Shown: positions 8,624-16,480 of the stretch, piece by piece
Layout: each line of letters begins with the position of its first letter
How positions within the stretch are numbered: position 1 is the first letter of the stretch
Assembly: GCF_026341515.1 (NCBI RefSeq)
Contig: NZ_JAPEOK010000001.1
Location: 9,486,001-9,550,000, forward strand
Origin: Streptomyces sp. NBC_00878
GTDB lineage: Bacteria > Actinomycetota > Actinomycetes > Streptomycetales > Streptomycetaceae
Length of the DNA stretch: 64,000 nucleotides
Direction: 5' to 3'
Translations under genes and position numbers: made by a program
The notes under the pieces: generated by a model
Database searches by the model: none
What the model saw: only the letters and a program-made list of their open reading frames with translations
What the model was told of the DNA's origin: nothing

Positions 8624-8710
8624 TCAGCAGAGGAAGAGGCTGACGAAGCTCCAAGGGGCGTCGATGACGGTCTCCTCGTCGAGCTCCTGCAGCGAGAGAA
8701 TGTTGGACAT
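8624..8710 (-). CDS. Class III lanthipeptide precursor, second copy
   Basis: A 28-residue peptide, below the usual gene-calling size. It starts MSNILSLQELDEET, carrying the ILxLQ leader helix that class III synthetases recognise. It ends DAPWSFVSLFLC, a Ser-x-x-Ser-x-x-x-Cys labionin motif at residues 21-28. A strong AGGAGGTG ribosome-binding site lies seven bases upstream. It differs from the other precursor at residue 6 (Ser for Ala) and residue 27 (Leu for Ala). The only proline, residue 19, lies just before the core, which would be nine residues after a prolyl oligopeptidase cut. It is the second gene of a 143-bp tandem duplication. Confidence 0.88.
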   Translation of the reverse strand: MSNILSLQELDEETVIDAPWSFVSLFLC

Positions 8711-8766
8711 TCGGATTCACCTCCTTCACGGCGTCATGAAGCCTGGTCACACGTCGGACATGGGCC

Positions 8767-8853
8767 TCAGCAGGCGAAGAGGCTGACGAAGCTCCAGGGG
8801 GCGTCGATGACGGTCTCCTCGTCGAGCTCCTGCAGCGCCAGGATGTTGGACAT
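8767..8853 (-). CDS. Class III lanthipeptide precursor, first copy
   Basis: A 28-residue peptide encoded 63 bases downstream of the synthetase. The leader starts MSNILALQELDEET with the class III ILxLQ motif; the core side ends DAPWSFVSLFAC. Ser21, Ser24 and Cys28 have the spacing that class III enzymes convert to labionin or to lanthionine plus dehydroalanine. The AGGAGGTG ribosome-binding site lies seven bases before the ATG, and a small GTCCC/GGGAC hairpin (8873-8886) sits just upstream of it. Removal of the leader at Pro19 would leave W plus an eight-residue ring motif, unusually small for this class. Confidence 0.9.
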   Translation of the reverse strand: MSNILALQELDEETVIDAPWSFVSLFAC

Positions 8854-8916
8854 CCGAATTCACCTCCTTTCCGTCCCGGTAGGGACGTTGGTTCCGGGAT
8901 GCTGTCCGGCCGATGC

Positions 8917-11430
8917 TCACCCGTACGACGAGTGGGCACCGGGGAGCATGCATGACCCGGGGTTCTTGACGGCCTCCTGCGCGAGCAGCGCTCCGGCCGA
9001 GCCTGTCGCCAAGTCGGTCGACAGGCGTACGAGCTGGTCTCCGAGCAGAACCCGCGCCCCGTTGTGCGGCGCGACGTGCAGGGCCAGCGAGCTCATGTGT
9101 TCGTGCGCCGCGGTCAGCCATGGGGCATGCCGCGTGGCCGCGTGGGACAGGAAGTACGCAAGCCCGGCCCGGCCGTTGAACAGCCCGCCATGGATCACGA
9201 CGCGTGCGTCCGTCGCCTTCGCGGCCGCGGTGACGATGCGGTCGGCTTCCAGCCTGCTTGCCTGCGCATCGGGCAAGGCCATTGCGGCGAGCGCCACCCC
9301 GGCCGAGCCCTCCGCGACGTAGGCGAGCAGCCGGTTCGAACTGTGCATCTGCAGCGTTCCGTCGACCATGCGGCCGTGCCGCAGATCGCTGCGGACCGCG
9401 CGCTCGGCCGCCTCGGCCCATGCGGAGTCACCGGTCAGCCGGGCGCAGCGGGCGAAGAGCACCGCGGGCCCGGACCAGCCCCACATCAGGCCGGGCCGGT
9501 CGAGCAGGCCGTGCTCACCGATCCGTTCGGCGGTCTTGCCGGCCAGTGCGAGCCCTTCGTCCCTGATGCCGATGTCGAGGAGCAGATGGGCCAGACCCGT
9601 GAGCCCGCCGAACAGCCCCGGAGAGCGCGGGAGCGGTCCGTCCAGCAGGCGGTCGATCGCGTTCTGCGCCGCTTGATGCCGGAGCCGGTGCAGCATCAGG
9701 ACCGCGCCACCGAGTCCGCTGTACAGGCCCTTGGGAACGTCAGCGGCGGCTTGGCGCGCCTTCTCGGCGAGCCAGTCCACGTGCTCCGGGGCGGTCGGTA
9801 TGCCCAAGGCGTCCTGGGCCAGGAGAACGCCGGAAGCACCGTGTGCAAGGCCGAGAGCGCCGCCCGGCCGATGGCCGTCCACGTCTCCGGGGAACAGCCG
9901 GTCGGTACGTCGGATCCGCGCCGCCGCAGCGATGCCTCGCACCAGCGTGGACCGCTCGACGGGGGCCAGGGGCGCTGCCGCCCGCTGGAGATGGGGCCGC
10001 AGATCCGGCGAGAGGGCGAGCCGCTGTGTCATCCGGTCGAAGAACTCCGGCGGGACCGTGGGGAATTCGTCCTTGGCCATACGGACCAACCGGCCCGCAT
10101 GGGACGGGTTGCGCACGAGTACGGCGGTGAGCGGCATCAGTACGCCGAGTTGACAGCAACCCAGCGCGAACAGGTCCGCCTCCCTCGGGTTCGAGAGCGC
10201 CGGGTCGGTGAAGCCGACGGCGCCCAACGCGGCACGTCGCTCACTGTCGACCGGCACGGCCAGCTCGTAGTCCACGAGAGCGACCGTGCCGTCCGGCCGG
10301 ATCATGATGTTGCGTGGATGAAGATCGCCGAACGCCACGCCCGCATCGTGCAGTTGGCCGACACAGTCCTCGACCTGGCGCATGCGTTCCACGGCGAGCG
10401 CGGCGAACCGTGCCCTGGTCTCCGGCCCCGGCCGATGCCGGACGAGCGGGAACTCCGCTCCGAGCCAGGCGCTCAGGGGCTCGCCGGGCACGTACTCCAT
10501 GGCGAGGTAGTGGTGCTCCCATACGGTGAAGCAGCCGTGGACCTCGGGTACGAACGGCAGCTGCCGCACTGACCTGAGCACCTCGTACTCGGCTGCGAGC
10601 CGGGTGACCGCGTCCGCTCCCGTCCCGTCGAGTCCTGCATGGGGCCTGGCCTCCTTGAGGACGATCTCGCGTCCCTGCTCGTCCTGGGCGAGGTACACAC
10701 CGCCGCCGTTGGAGAAGTGCAGTGCCTTGGTGATCCGGTAGCCGCCGATCAGGGCGGCACCGGTTCCGTTCGCCGCTTCCTGCCCGGCCATACGCTTACG
10801 TACGATTTCGGGAAGCTCGGCCCACTCCGGCACCGTGAACACGGGGCGCCGCACATCGGGCACCAGCTGCCCGTCGGGGTCGCGGACGGCGGGGACGAGG
10901 GTGCCGTCCGGCAGCTCACACCACATCGGGACGAAGGCTCCGTACCGCACGGATGCCGGGCCCTGGTTCCACCGCAGGTCCGAGAGGACGTACGGTCCCT
11001 CGGCTCCGCCCAGTGCGTCGTCGAGTTCGGTGAGCAGCACCGTCAGTTCGTCCTCGGTCCGCGGGTAGACGGTGACCGCCTTGCCGCTCGAGGCCCGGTT
11101 CGCGTACTTGGTGTTCAGTACGGTGACCATCAGTGGGCTGCGCAGGAACTTCCAGGGAAGTCCGAGGCGGCGGCACACCTGCCATACCGTGTCGATCGTG
11201 TCCGCCGCGTTGGCGGGTGTCGCACTGACGTGTACCTTCCAGCCCTGCTCCGGGATGGCGACACCGTCCTCGGGGGCGAGCAGTACCCAGACACCTTGGT
11301 CAGCGCGCCGCCAGCTCCGCGGCACCTCACCAACGGCAGCCGGAAACCGGGAATCCGCGTCCGCGGCGCAGTCCAAAGGTTCGTACCATGCCGGATCGGC
11401 GATGGTGAACGACTCATATCGCGGGTCCAT
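8917..11430 (-). CDS. lanKC: Class III lanthipeptide synthetase LanKC
   Basis: An 837-residue trifunctional enzyme: N-terminal phosphoSer/Thr lyase (about 1-210; QGWKVHVSA, NTKYANRASSGKAVTVYP), a Ser/Thr-kinase-like domain (about 225-500; lysine in IVLKEARPH, catalytic loop VAFGDLHPRNIMI, metal Asp in ALVDYELA) and a C-terminal LanC-like cyclase (about 520-837) with the GxxG repeats HGASGVL, YSGLGG, GLFGGLTGLAHLL and GLFNGRAGLAYFL. The zinc ligands of true LanC are absent (WGWSGPAVLF, no CHG), as expected for class III. The ATG follows AGGAAGGA. It resembles RamC/AmfT. It phosphorylates, eliminates and cyclises the Ser and Cys of the adjacent precursors. It is the first gene of the operon. 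Confidence 0.95.
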   Translation of the reverse strand: MDPRYESFTIADPAWYEPLDCAADADSRFPAAVGEVPRSWRRADQGVWVLLAPEDGVAIPEQGWKVHVSATPANAADTIDTVWQVCRRLGLPWKFLRSPLMVTVLNTKYANRASSGKAVTVYPRTEDELTVLLTELDDALGGAEGPYVLSDLRWNQGPASVRYGAFVPMWCELPDGTLVPAVRDPDGQLVPDVRRPVFTVPEWAELPEIVRKRMAGQEAANGTGAALIGGYRITKALHFSNGGGVYLAQDEQGREIVLKEARPHAGLDGTGADAVTRLAAEYEVLRSVRQLPFVPEVHGCFTVWEHHYLAMEYVPGEPLSAWLGAEFPLVRHRPGPETRARFAALAVERMRQVEDCVGQLHDAGVAFGDLHPRNIMIRPDGTVALVDYELAVPVDSERRAALGAVGFTDPALSNPREADLFALGCCQLGVLMPLTAVLVRNPSHAGRLVRMAKDEFPTVPPEFFDRMTQRLALSPDLRPHLQRAAAPLAPVERSTLVRGIAAAARIRRTDRLFPGDVDGHRPGGALGLAHGASGVLLAQDALGIPTAPEHVDWLAEKARQAAADVPKGLYSGLGGAVLMLHRLRHQAAQNAIDRLLDGPLPRSPGLFGGLTGLAHLLLDIGIRDEGLALAGKTAERIGEHGLLDRPGLMWGWSGPAVLFARCARLTGDSAWAEAAERAVRSDLRHGRMVDGTLQMHSSNRLLAYVAEGSAGVALAAMALPDAQASRLEADRIVTAAAKATDARVVIHGGLFNGRAGLAYFLSHAATRHAPWLTAAHEHMSSLALHVAPHNGARVLLGDQLVRLSTDLATGSAGALLAQEAVKNPGSCMLPGAHSSYG

Positions 11431-11600
11431 CCGGCGTCCTTCCTAAGCTGAGTCGCGGTGCTGACGTCACCAATATTCGTCGGCGACCGCTCTTCCCGAC
11501 AACGAACTTAAGGTGCTCCTGAAGTCGCCTGGTCAGTCAGTCAGCCGGTCGGAAGGGGAGCGTCGAATTACGGAAGGCTTGCCCGGCGTTTTCTATGCGG

Positions 11601-11622
11601 TGCCATGCCGGCCCCCATGGCA
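11601..11622. promoter_or_regulatory. TGCCATG palindrome before the response regulator
   Basis: TGCCATG and CATGGCA are separated by eight G/C bases and end 10 bases before the start codon of the response regulator. They lie inside the 202-bp divergent region shared with lanKC. This is a candidate operator, supported only by symmetry and position. Confidence 0.4.
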
Positions 11623-11632
11623 TCGTTAATCC

Positions 11633-12289
11633 ATGACAATCCGAATCATGATTGCCGATGACCAAGCCGCCATACGCCGGGGATTCCGCCTGATTTTCGA
11701 AGTCCAGGCCGGGGCGACGCTGGTGGCGGAGGCGGCCGACGAGGAGTCCGCCCTCGGGGCCGCGTCGGAGACTCTCCCCGACGTCCTGCTCAGCGGTATG
11801 AGGATGCCGGGTCCGGGCTTCCCCGAGTTACCTCGCGGGCCGGCTCCGGACGCCCCCTCCGTACGGGTCGTCGTGGTGACGACCTTCGACGTGGACGAGT
11901 ACGCGCACGTCGCGCTGCACGACGCCCACGGGTTTCTGCTCAAGTACTCCGACGCCGCGTTGCTCACGCAGGCGGTCCGGTCGGCCGTGAACGGCGACTC
12001 CCTCGACAGCCCGGAGATCACCACTCGGCTGCCGAAGCGGCTCACTCCGGACGGACCCGTGGTGTCCACGCCCGGCGCCGAACTGACGCCCCGCGAGCGG
12101 GAGGTCGCCGGGCTGGTCGCGGAAGGGCTGACCAACACCGACATCGGGGCGGCGCTGTTCATCTCCCAGGGGACGGTAAAGACACACCTTGCGAACCTTC
12201 AGCGCAAGCTGAAGGTCCGCAATCGCGTGGGTGTCGCCGCCTGGGTCTGGCAATCAGGTCTGCGGGAGCCGTCCCGAGCGGTGAAGTGA
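11633..12289 (+). CDS. Atypical LuxR/NarL-type response regulator of the lanthipeptide locus
   Basis: A 218-residue regulator with a receiver domain (about 1-120) and a C-terminal LuxR-type HTH (about 145-205; LTPREREVAGLVAEGLTNTD, SQGTVKTHLANLQRKL). The acidic pocket D9 D10 and the TTF/LLK positions are kept. The phospho-acceptor Asp expected at residue 55 in PDVVLMDVRMPG-like sequence is Gly here (PDVLLSGMRMPG), so it should not be phosphorylated normally. Codon 66 (11828-11830) is TTA, read by the bldA tRNA in streptomycetes. It is divergent from lanKC with no kinase nearby, matching the RamR/AmfR position in related clusters. Its 3 prime end overlaps the convergent ArsR-like gene by 36 bases. 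Confidence 0.88.
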   Translation: MTIRIMIADDQAAIRRGFRLIFEVQAGATLVAEAADEESALGAASETLPDVLLSGMRMPGPGFPELPRGPAPDAPSVRVVVVTTFDVDEYAHVALHDAHGFLLKYSDAALLTQAVRSAVNGDSLDSPEITTRLPKRLTPDGPVVSTPGAELTPREREVAGLVAEGLTNTDIGAALFISQGTVKTHLANLQRKLKVRNRVGVAAWVWQSGLREPSRAVK

Positions 12290-13240
12290 CGGCACCCGGG
12301 CACCTGAGTCCGCCTCGCCGTCCATGAGGCTGCGGCCCAGCGGCGTCAGTGTGTGCAGGACGAGGTTCCGGTTCCGGTGGGTGTCGATCAGTCCTGCCGC
12401 CCGCAGTACGGAAGTGTGCTGACTCACCGCCGCGGCCGACACCCCCACCTCGCCCGCGAGTTCCCCGTTCGTGCAGCCGCTGAGCAGTGCCTTCAGCATG
12501 GCTGCCCGCGTTCTGCCCACCAGCATGGCCAGTGCGTCCTGGGAGGACCCGGCCATCGGGGTCTCAGGCGGACCGGCGCCGAGCGGGGCGGTGTTGCGCG
12601 GGTCGGGCCGTACGGGGAACACCAGCATGGACGCGGCGTCGTCCGAGTGAGGCCGGTCGGCGGTCAGCGGCGTGCCGGGAGCGGTCAGGAAGAGTGAGGG
12701 CGACACCAGCAGCCCGCGGCCGCCCAGTTCGATCTCCGCGGGGCCGCCGCCCTCGATCTCCAGCACGGGCGCATGCCAGTGGATACGCGGATGCAGGCTG
12801 CGGAGCAGGGCTTCCACGCCGGATGCGCTCATGATCTGGCGGTAGACGTCCGTGACACGGTCGAGGAGGGCGCGGACGGCATTCCAGTACGGCACCACCG
12901 CCAGCCTCGCGAATCCGTCGAGCAGAGTCCCCAACTCCCGGGCGGACAGCGTCCCGGCCGGAGCCGACAAGGTGTCCAGGCGCGTGCGGGTGACCTCCGG
13001 GGCCGACAAGCGGAGTGCGTCTTGGGCCGTCATCCCCGAGTCCACGAAATGCTGCAAAAGGCGCTGTAATTCGGTGTGGCTGAGCATTCCGCTTAGTGCC
13101 GCCCGATGCCATATCCGGAAGTAGCCACCGGTGTTTTTCCGCCAGCCTTCCAAGGCGAAAGCGGATTCGATCTCCGGGCCAACTGGCCCGATCATTCGAA
13201 CGCGTGCGAGATCTTCTACGGAAAAGAAGATGCGGATCAT
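12254..13240 (-). CDS. ArsR-like winged-helix transcriptional regulator, long form
   Basis: A 328-residue regulator: a 230-residue N-terminal region starting MIRIFFSVEDLARVRM, typical of a streptomycete group, then a winged helix at about 235-305 (MLVGRTRAAMLKALL, CTNGELAGEVGVSAAAVSQHTSVLRAAGLI, RNRNLVLHTLTPLG). The N-terminal part probably dimerises or binds a ligand; its effector is unknown. Start ATG with GGGGGA upstream. It converges on the response regulator, overlapping its last 36 bases. It may belong to the lanthipeptide locus or mark its edge. Confidence 0.75.
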   Translation of the reverse strand: MIRIFFSVEDLARVRMIGPVGPEIESAFALEGWRKNTGGYFRIWHRAALSGMLSHTELQRLLQHFVDSGMTAQDALRLSAPEVTRTRLDTLSAPAGTLSARELGTLLDGFARLAVVPYWNAVRALLDRVTDVYRQIMSASGVEALLRSLHPRIHWHAPVLEIEGGGPAEIELGGRGLLVSPSLFLTAPGTPLTADRPHSDDAASMLVFPVRPDPRNTAPLGAGPPETPMAGSSQDALAMLVGRTRAAMLKALLSGCTNGELAGEVGVSAAAVSQHTSVLRAAGLIDTHRNRNLVLHTLTPLGRSLMDGEADSGARVPSLHRSGRLPQT

Positions 13241-13503
13241 GGTTCATGTCCCCCTGGTCGTAGGGGGGAATGAATGTCCGGCCCTTCGGCCGCCCCCCTA
13301 TCGGCATGCCGACATCATGTCCGGCGGACTCGGCGCGCGATATCGACCTTTCGGTGGATACTCGGGGTAGGGAACGGCAGGTACGCGGCAACACGGCTTC
13401 CCGCCGACGCGCGGCCCCCGTTTCACCCGTGTGGGAGGACGGCCGGACTCCTGACTGACTGGCCGGCCGGCTGACCGCCGGAAACGACGTCCACCTCGCC
13501 GAA

Positions 13504-13911
13504 TCAACGCAGGGACTTGAGTTCGATCGCCGGGCAGCGGTCCATGACCATGTCGAGGCCGGCCGCGCGGGCGCGGTCGTAGGCGGCTTCGTCGATGACG
13601 CCCAGCTGGTACCAGACGGCCTTCGCGCCGATGGCGACCGCCTCGTCGGCCACCGGGCCGGCGAGGTCGCTGTTGACGAACACGTCGACGACATCGACCT
13701 CGAAGGGGATGTCCTCCAGCGAGGCGTACCCCTTTTCGCCGTGGACCGTCTCGGCCTTCGGGTGGACCGGGACGATGCGCTTGCCGTGGCGCTGGAGGAC
13801 GTCCGCCACGCCGTACGCGGCGCGCCGCTCGTTCGACGACAGGCCGACGATCGCCCAGGTGTCTCCGAGCTCGGTGAGGATCTTGCGGATCGTTGCCGGG
13901 TCGCCGTACAC
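13504..13911 (-). CDS. CoA-binding (YccU-type) protein
   Basis: A small Rossmann-fold CoA-binding protein of 135 residues. It shows the nucleotide-binding start TWAIVGLSSNERRAAYGVADVL, the conserved RIVPVHPKAETVHGEKGYASLEDI and VDVVDVFVNSD, and the late KAVWYQLGV and GLDMVMDRCPAIE. An AAGGAGG six bases upstream fixes the GTG at 13911. The frame is open further upstream and runs into a metallophosphoesterase remnant, so an automatic call may wrongly merge them into a 436-residue protein. The biological role of the family is unclear. Confidence 0.88.
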   Translation of the reverse strand: MYGDPATIRKILTELGDTWAIVGLSSNERRAAYGVADVLQRHGKRIVPVHPKAETVHGEKGYASLEDIPFEVDVVDVFVNSDLAGPVADEAVAIGAKAVWYQLGVIDEAAYDRARAAGLDMVMDRCPAIELKSLR

Positions 13912-14972
13912 GGTCGGCCTCCTTGGGATGCGTACGTACGAATGCTGCTGCGCCCGACAACAGCGCGCGCGGCGCGGTGATTCCCCGGCCCGGCGACGGG
14001 CGAGCACTGGAGAGCACAGCAGCTTGCGGGCGTCGACGGCGAAGTCACCCAGCGCGGGCGACAGACAGCCGCCGGGCAGGTCGTCGTGGTTGCCGACCGT
14101 GGAGTACCACGGGATATCGAGTCCCGGGCTGGTCACGGGCCGTATCGCGGCGTCGAGGAAGCCGGGGATACGGGGCAGCCCGCGCCGCTTGTCCAGGTCG
14201 CGCAGGGCCGCGTCGTCCGGATGCCAGTAGAGGGGGAGGCCGGAGTTCTGGACACCTTCGTACGCCGTCGGGTCCCCGGTGTTGGGAGTGATCCTGCCTC
14301 CGCTCATCAGCGTGAGGAACCACTCAAGTTCGATCGCGGAGTTGTTGTCGATGTTGTCGCCCGTCGTCATCACGAACGAGGGCGCGAGGCCGGTGTACGG
14401 GCCCCCGCCGAGCGCGTTCACCTGCTCCACGAGCGCGACCGCCCCCGCCACCGTCAGCGCCTCCTGGGCCCGCCACGCGGCAGGCTTGCGCGACCGCAGG
14501 AACTCGGTGCGCAGCGGGTTCTGTACGTCCGTGACGTGCAGGTCGGTGAACTGCACGAAGCACGCGAGCGGTGTGCGCCGGTCCTGGCGACCGGCGGCGG
14601 GAGACGCGAGGTCTCCTCGTACGACGACGGGCCAGCCGGGGCCTGGTACGAGCCGTCGGTAGGTGCCGTGCGCGCGACCGCCGAGGCGGGCCGTGGTCTC
14701 CAGGGTGGTCGCCGCGAACGGTGCCGCGCGTCGTGTCGGCCGTCGGGTGGCTCGGCCGGCGAGGGGCGGCTGCGGGGCGGCACTCCCTGCGGCGGGCTGC
14801 GCGGCGGGCTGCACAGAGGGGTCGGGCGCTGCCGTGGGAAGAGGGCCGCCGTTCCTCCGGCGGCTCCCGCCGCGACGGCGCCGGAGGCGAGCAGAAAGCG
14901 ACGACGCTTGATCGAGGATGCGGGCGGGGAAGGGGGCGTGGATGTGGTCCCCGCCATTTCGGTCCCGGTCAT
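13912..14972 (-). pseudogene. Frameshifted and truncated TAT-exported metallophosphoesterase
   Basis: The gene starts with a twin-arginine signal (KRRRFLLASGAVAAGAAGG) from ATG 14972, but the mature domain continues in another frame. Inserting one base near 14832-14836 (reading CGGGCA instead of CGGCA) would restore FPRAAPDPSVQPAAQ. The mature part shows the phosphoesterase motifs FVQFTDLHVTD, TTGDNIDNN and GNHDD. Homology to the family stops soon after GNHDD; the later HxH metal ligands and about 200 residues are gone, and the frame runs into the CoA-binding gene. A one-base sequencing error could explain the first defect but not the second. Confidence 0.72.
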
Positions 14973-15188
14973 GGGGCGGCCCTCCGGTGCCTCCGAGAGA
15001 CTCACTGAGCGGAACTACTCATTCAGGCCGCAGGGGCAGGGGCGTGGCGTCGCCGTGAACACCGCCGGAACAGGAGGAACGGCCGGTAGCGCCTCGTGCC
15101 CCGGCCCGCACCACCGGCCCGCGCCACCGCCCGTACGGCAGGTCGTACGACCGGCCGCACCACCGGCCCGCCACACCCGGCGTGATAG

Positions 15189-15358
15189 CTTGCCGAGGCC
15201 AGTCGAACCCATGTACGTGGGTCAGGGAATCCGGTGGAAATCCGGAGCTGACGCGCAGCGGTGAGGGTGACGGGCGGGGCATCGGCCACTGGACCGGCAT
15301 GACGGTCCGGGAAGGCGCCTCGTCCGGGTGACCCCGAGTCCGAAGACCTGCTGGCGGC
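15189..15358 (+). promoter_or_regulatory. Cobalamin riboswitch
   Basis: The conserved elements occur in order: GGGAATCCGGTGGAAATCCGG, then AGCTGACGCGCAGCGGTGAGG, GCCACTGG, GGGAAGGC and the closing GACCCCGAGTCCGAAGACCTGC. This matches the adenosylcobalamin-type aptamer core (B12 box GCGCAGCGGTGAG near 15251-15264). It lies 79 bases before the substrate-binding protein gene. In this family B12 binding shuts off expression of uptake or synthesis genes, so the operon below is very likely a corrinoid importer. Outer helix boundaries are approximate. Confidence 0.93.
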
Positions 15359-15436
15359 CTCCTCGGTCACGCGCCGACGGGGGAACACCGTACGACCGGG
15401 CTCCGCGTTCGAGCCCTCGACGCCCGAGGAACTCCC

Positions 15437-16480
15437 GTGCCCATCGCACGTCTTGCCCGCCCTGCTGCCCTCGCCCTGTCCGGGGCCCTCCTGTTGACCG
15501 GCTGCGGTTCGGGAGGCTCGCCGTCGGACACGGATTCCGGGAACTCCGGGGACTCCGGGGACTCCGTCAGCCTCGACAACTGCGGCCACACCGTACGCGT
15601 CGAGTCCCCGCCCCGGCGGGCCGTCTCCCTCAACCAGGGCACCACCGAGATCATGCTCTCGCTCGGCCTCGCCGACCGTATGGCCGGCACCGCCACCTGG
15701 ACCGACCCCGTGATGAAGGGCCTGGAGAAGGCGAACGCGAAGGTGGGGCGGATCGCCGACAACAACCCCTCCTTCGAACGCGTTCTGGACGCCGACCCCG
15801 ACTTCGTCGCCGCCTCCTTCGTGTCCACGCTCGGCAAGGGAGGCGTGGCCACCCGCGAGCAGTTCGAGAAGCTCGGCGTGCCCGCCTACGTCTCGCCCTC
15901 GGACTGCGTCGGCAAGGACAACTCCTCGGGCGGCGACGGCGCACGGAAGACGGCCCTCGGCATCGACGCCGTCTACGGCGAAGTGCGCGACCTGGCCAAG
16001 GCGTTCGGCGTCGAGAAGCGGGGCGAGGAGCTCGTCGCCGACCTCAAGCAGCGGATGAAGAAGGCCACTTCGGGGATCGACGCCTCCGACGTCACCCTCC
16101 TGTACTGGTTCGCCAACTCCGACTCGCCCTACATGGCGGGCTGTTGTGGCGCGCCGGGCGTCATCACCCGGACCCTCGGCGCGAAGAACGTCTTCGACGA
16201 CACGCACGAGGAGTGGCCCCAGATCAACTGGGAGACGGTCGCCGACCGCGACCCCGACGTACTCGTCATCGGCGACCTCACCCGCAAGTCGCAGACCGCC
16301 GAGTCCGCGAAGAAGAAGATCGAGTTCCTGGAGTCCGACCCGGTCACCAAGAACATGACCGCCGTGAAGAAGAAGCGGTACGTCCTGCTCAGCGGGCAGG
16401 CGATGAACCCGACCATCCGCACGGTCGAAGGCGTCGAGCAAGTTGCCTCCGCCCTGCGGGAGTTCGGGCTCACCGGGTGA
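15437..16480 (+). CDS. btuF: BtuF-like cobalamin ABC transporter substrate-binding lipoprotein
   Basis: A 347-residue lipoprotein: signal peptide with lipobox LTGC (Cys about 22), a Ser/Gly/Asp-rich tether, then a class III periplasmic-binding fold (VESPPRRAVSLNQGTTEIMLSLG, FERVLDADPDFVAASF, PDVLVIGDLTRKS, ALREFGLTG). By family alone it could be a siderophore binder. The cobalamin riboswitch upstream decides for a corrinoid. The stop overlaps the permease start by four bases (GTGA), and the ATPase follows. Confidence 0.85.
   Translation: MPIARLARPAALALSGALLLTGCGSGGSPSDTDSGNSGDSGDSVSLDNCGHTVRVESPPRRAVSLNQGTTEIMLSLGLADRMAGTATWTDPVMKGLEKANAKVGRIADNNPSFERVLDADPDFVAASFVSTLGKGGVATREQFEKLGVPAYVSPSDCVGKDNSSGGDGARKTALGIDAVYGEVRDLAKAFGVEKRGEELVADLKQRMKKATSGIDASDVTLLYWFANSDSPYMAGCCGAPGVITRTLGAKNVFDDTHEEWPQINWETVADRDPDVLVIGDLTRKSQTAESAKKKIEFLESDPVTKNMTAVKKKRYVLLSGQAMNPTIRTVEGVEQVASALREFGLTG

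Noticed and set aside
13504..14814. A single 436-residue metallophosphoesterase/CoA-binding fusion protein
   Set aside because: A strong independent ribosome-binding site at the CoA-binding start and loss of the phosphoesterase signal frame and C-terminus point to two loci, one dead.
14086..15264. Long plus-strand frame over the phosphoesterase remnant and the riboswitch
   Set aside because: No recognisable domain and Arg/Gly-rich shadow composition; part of it coincides with the cobalamin aptamer.
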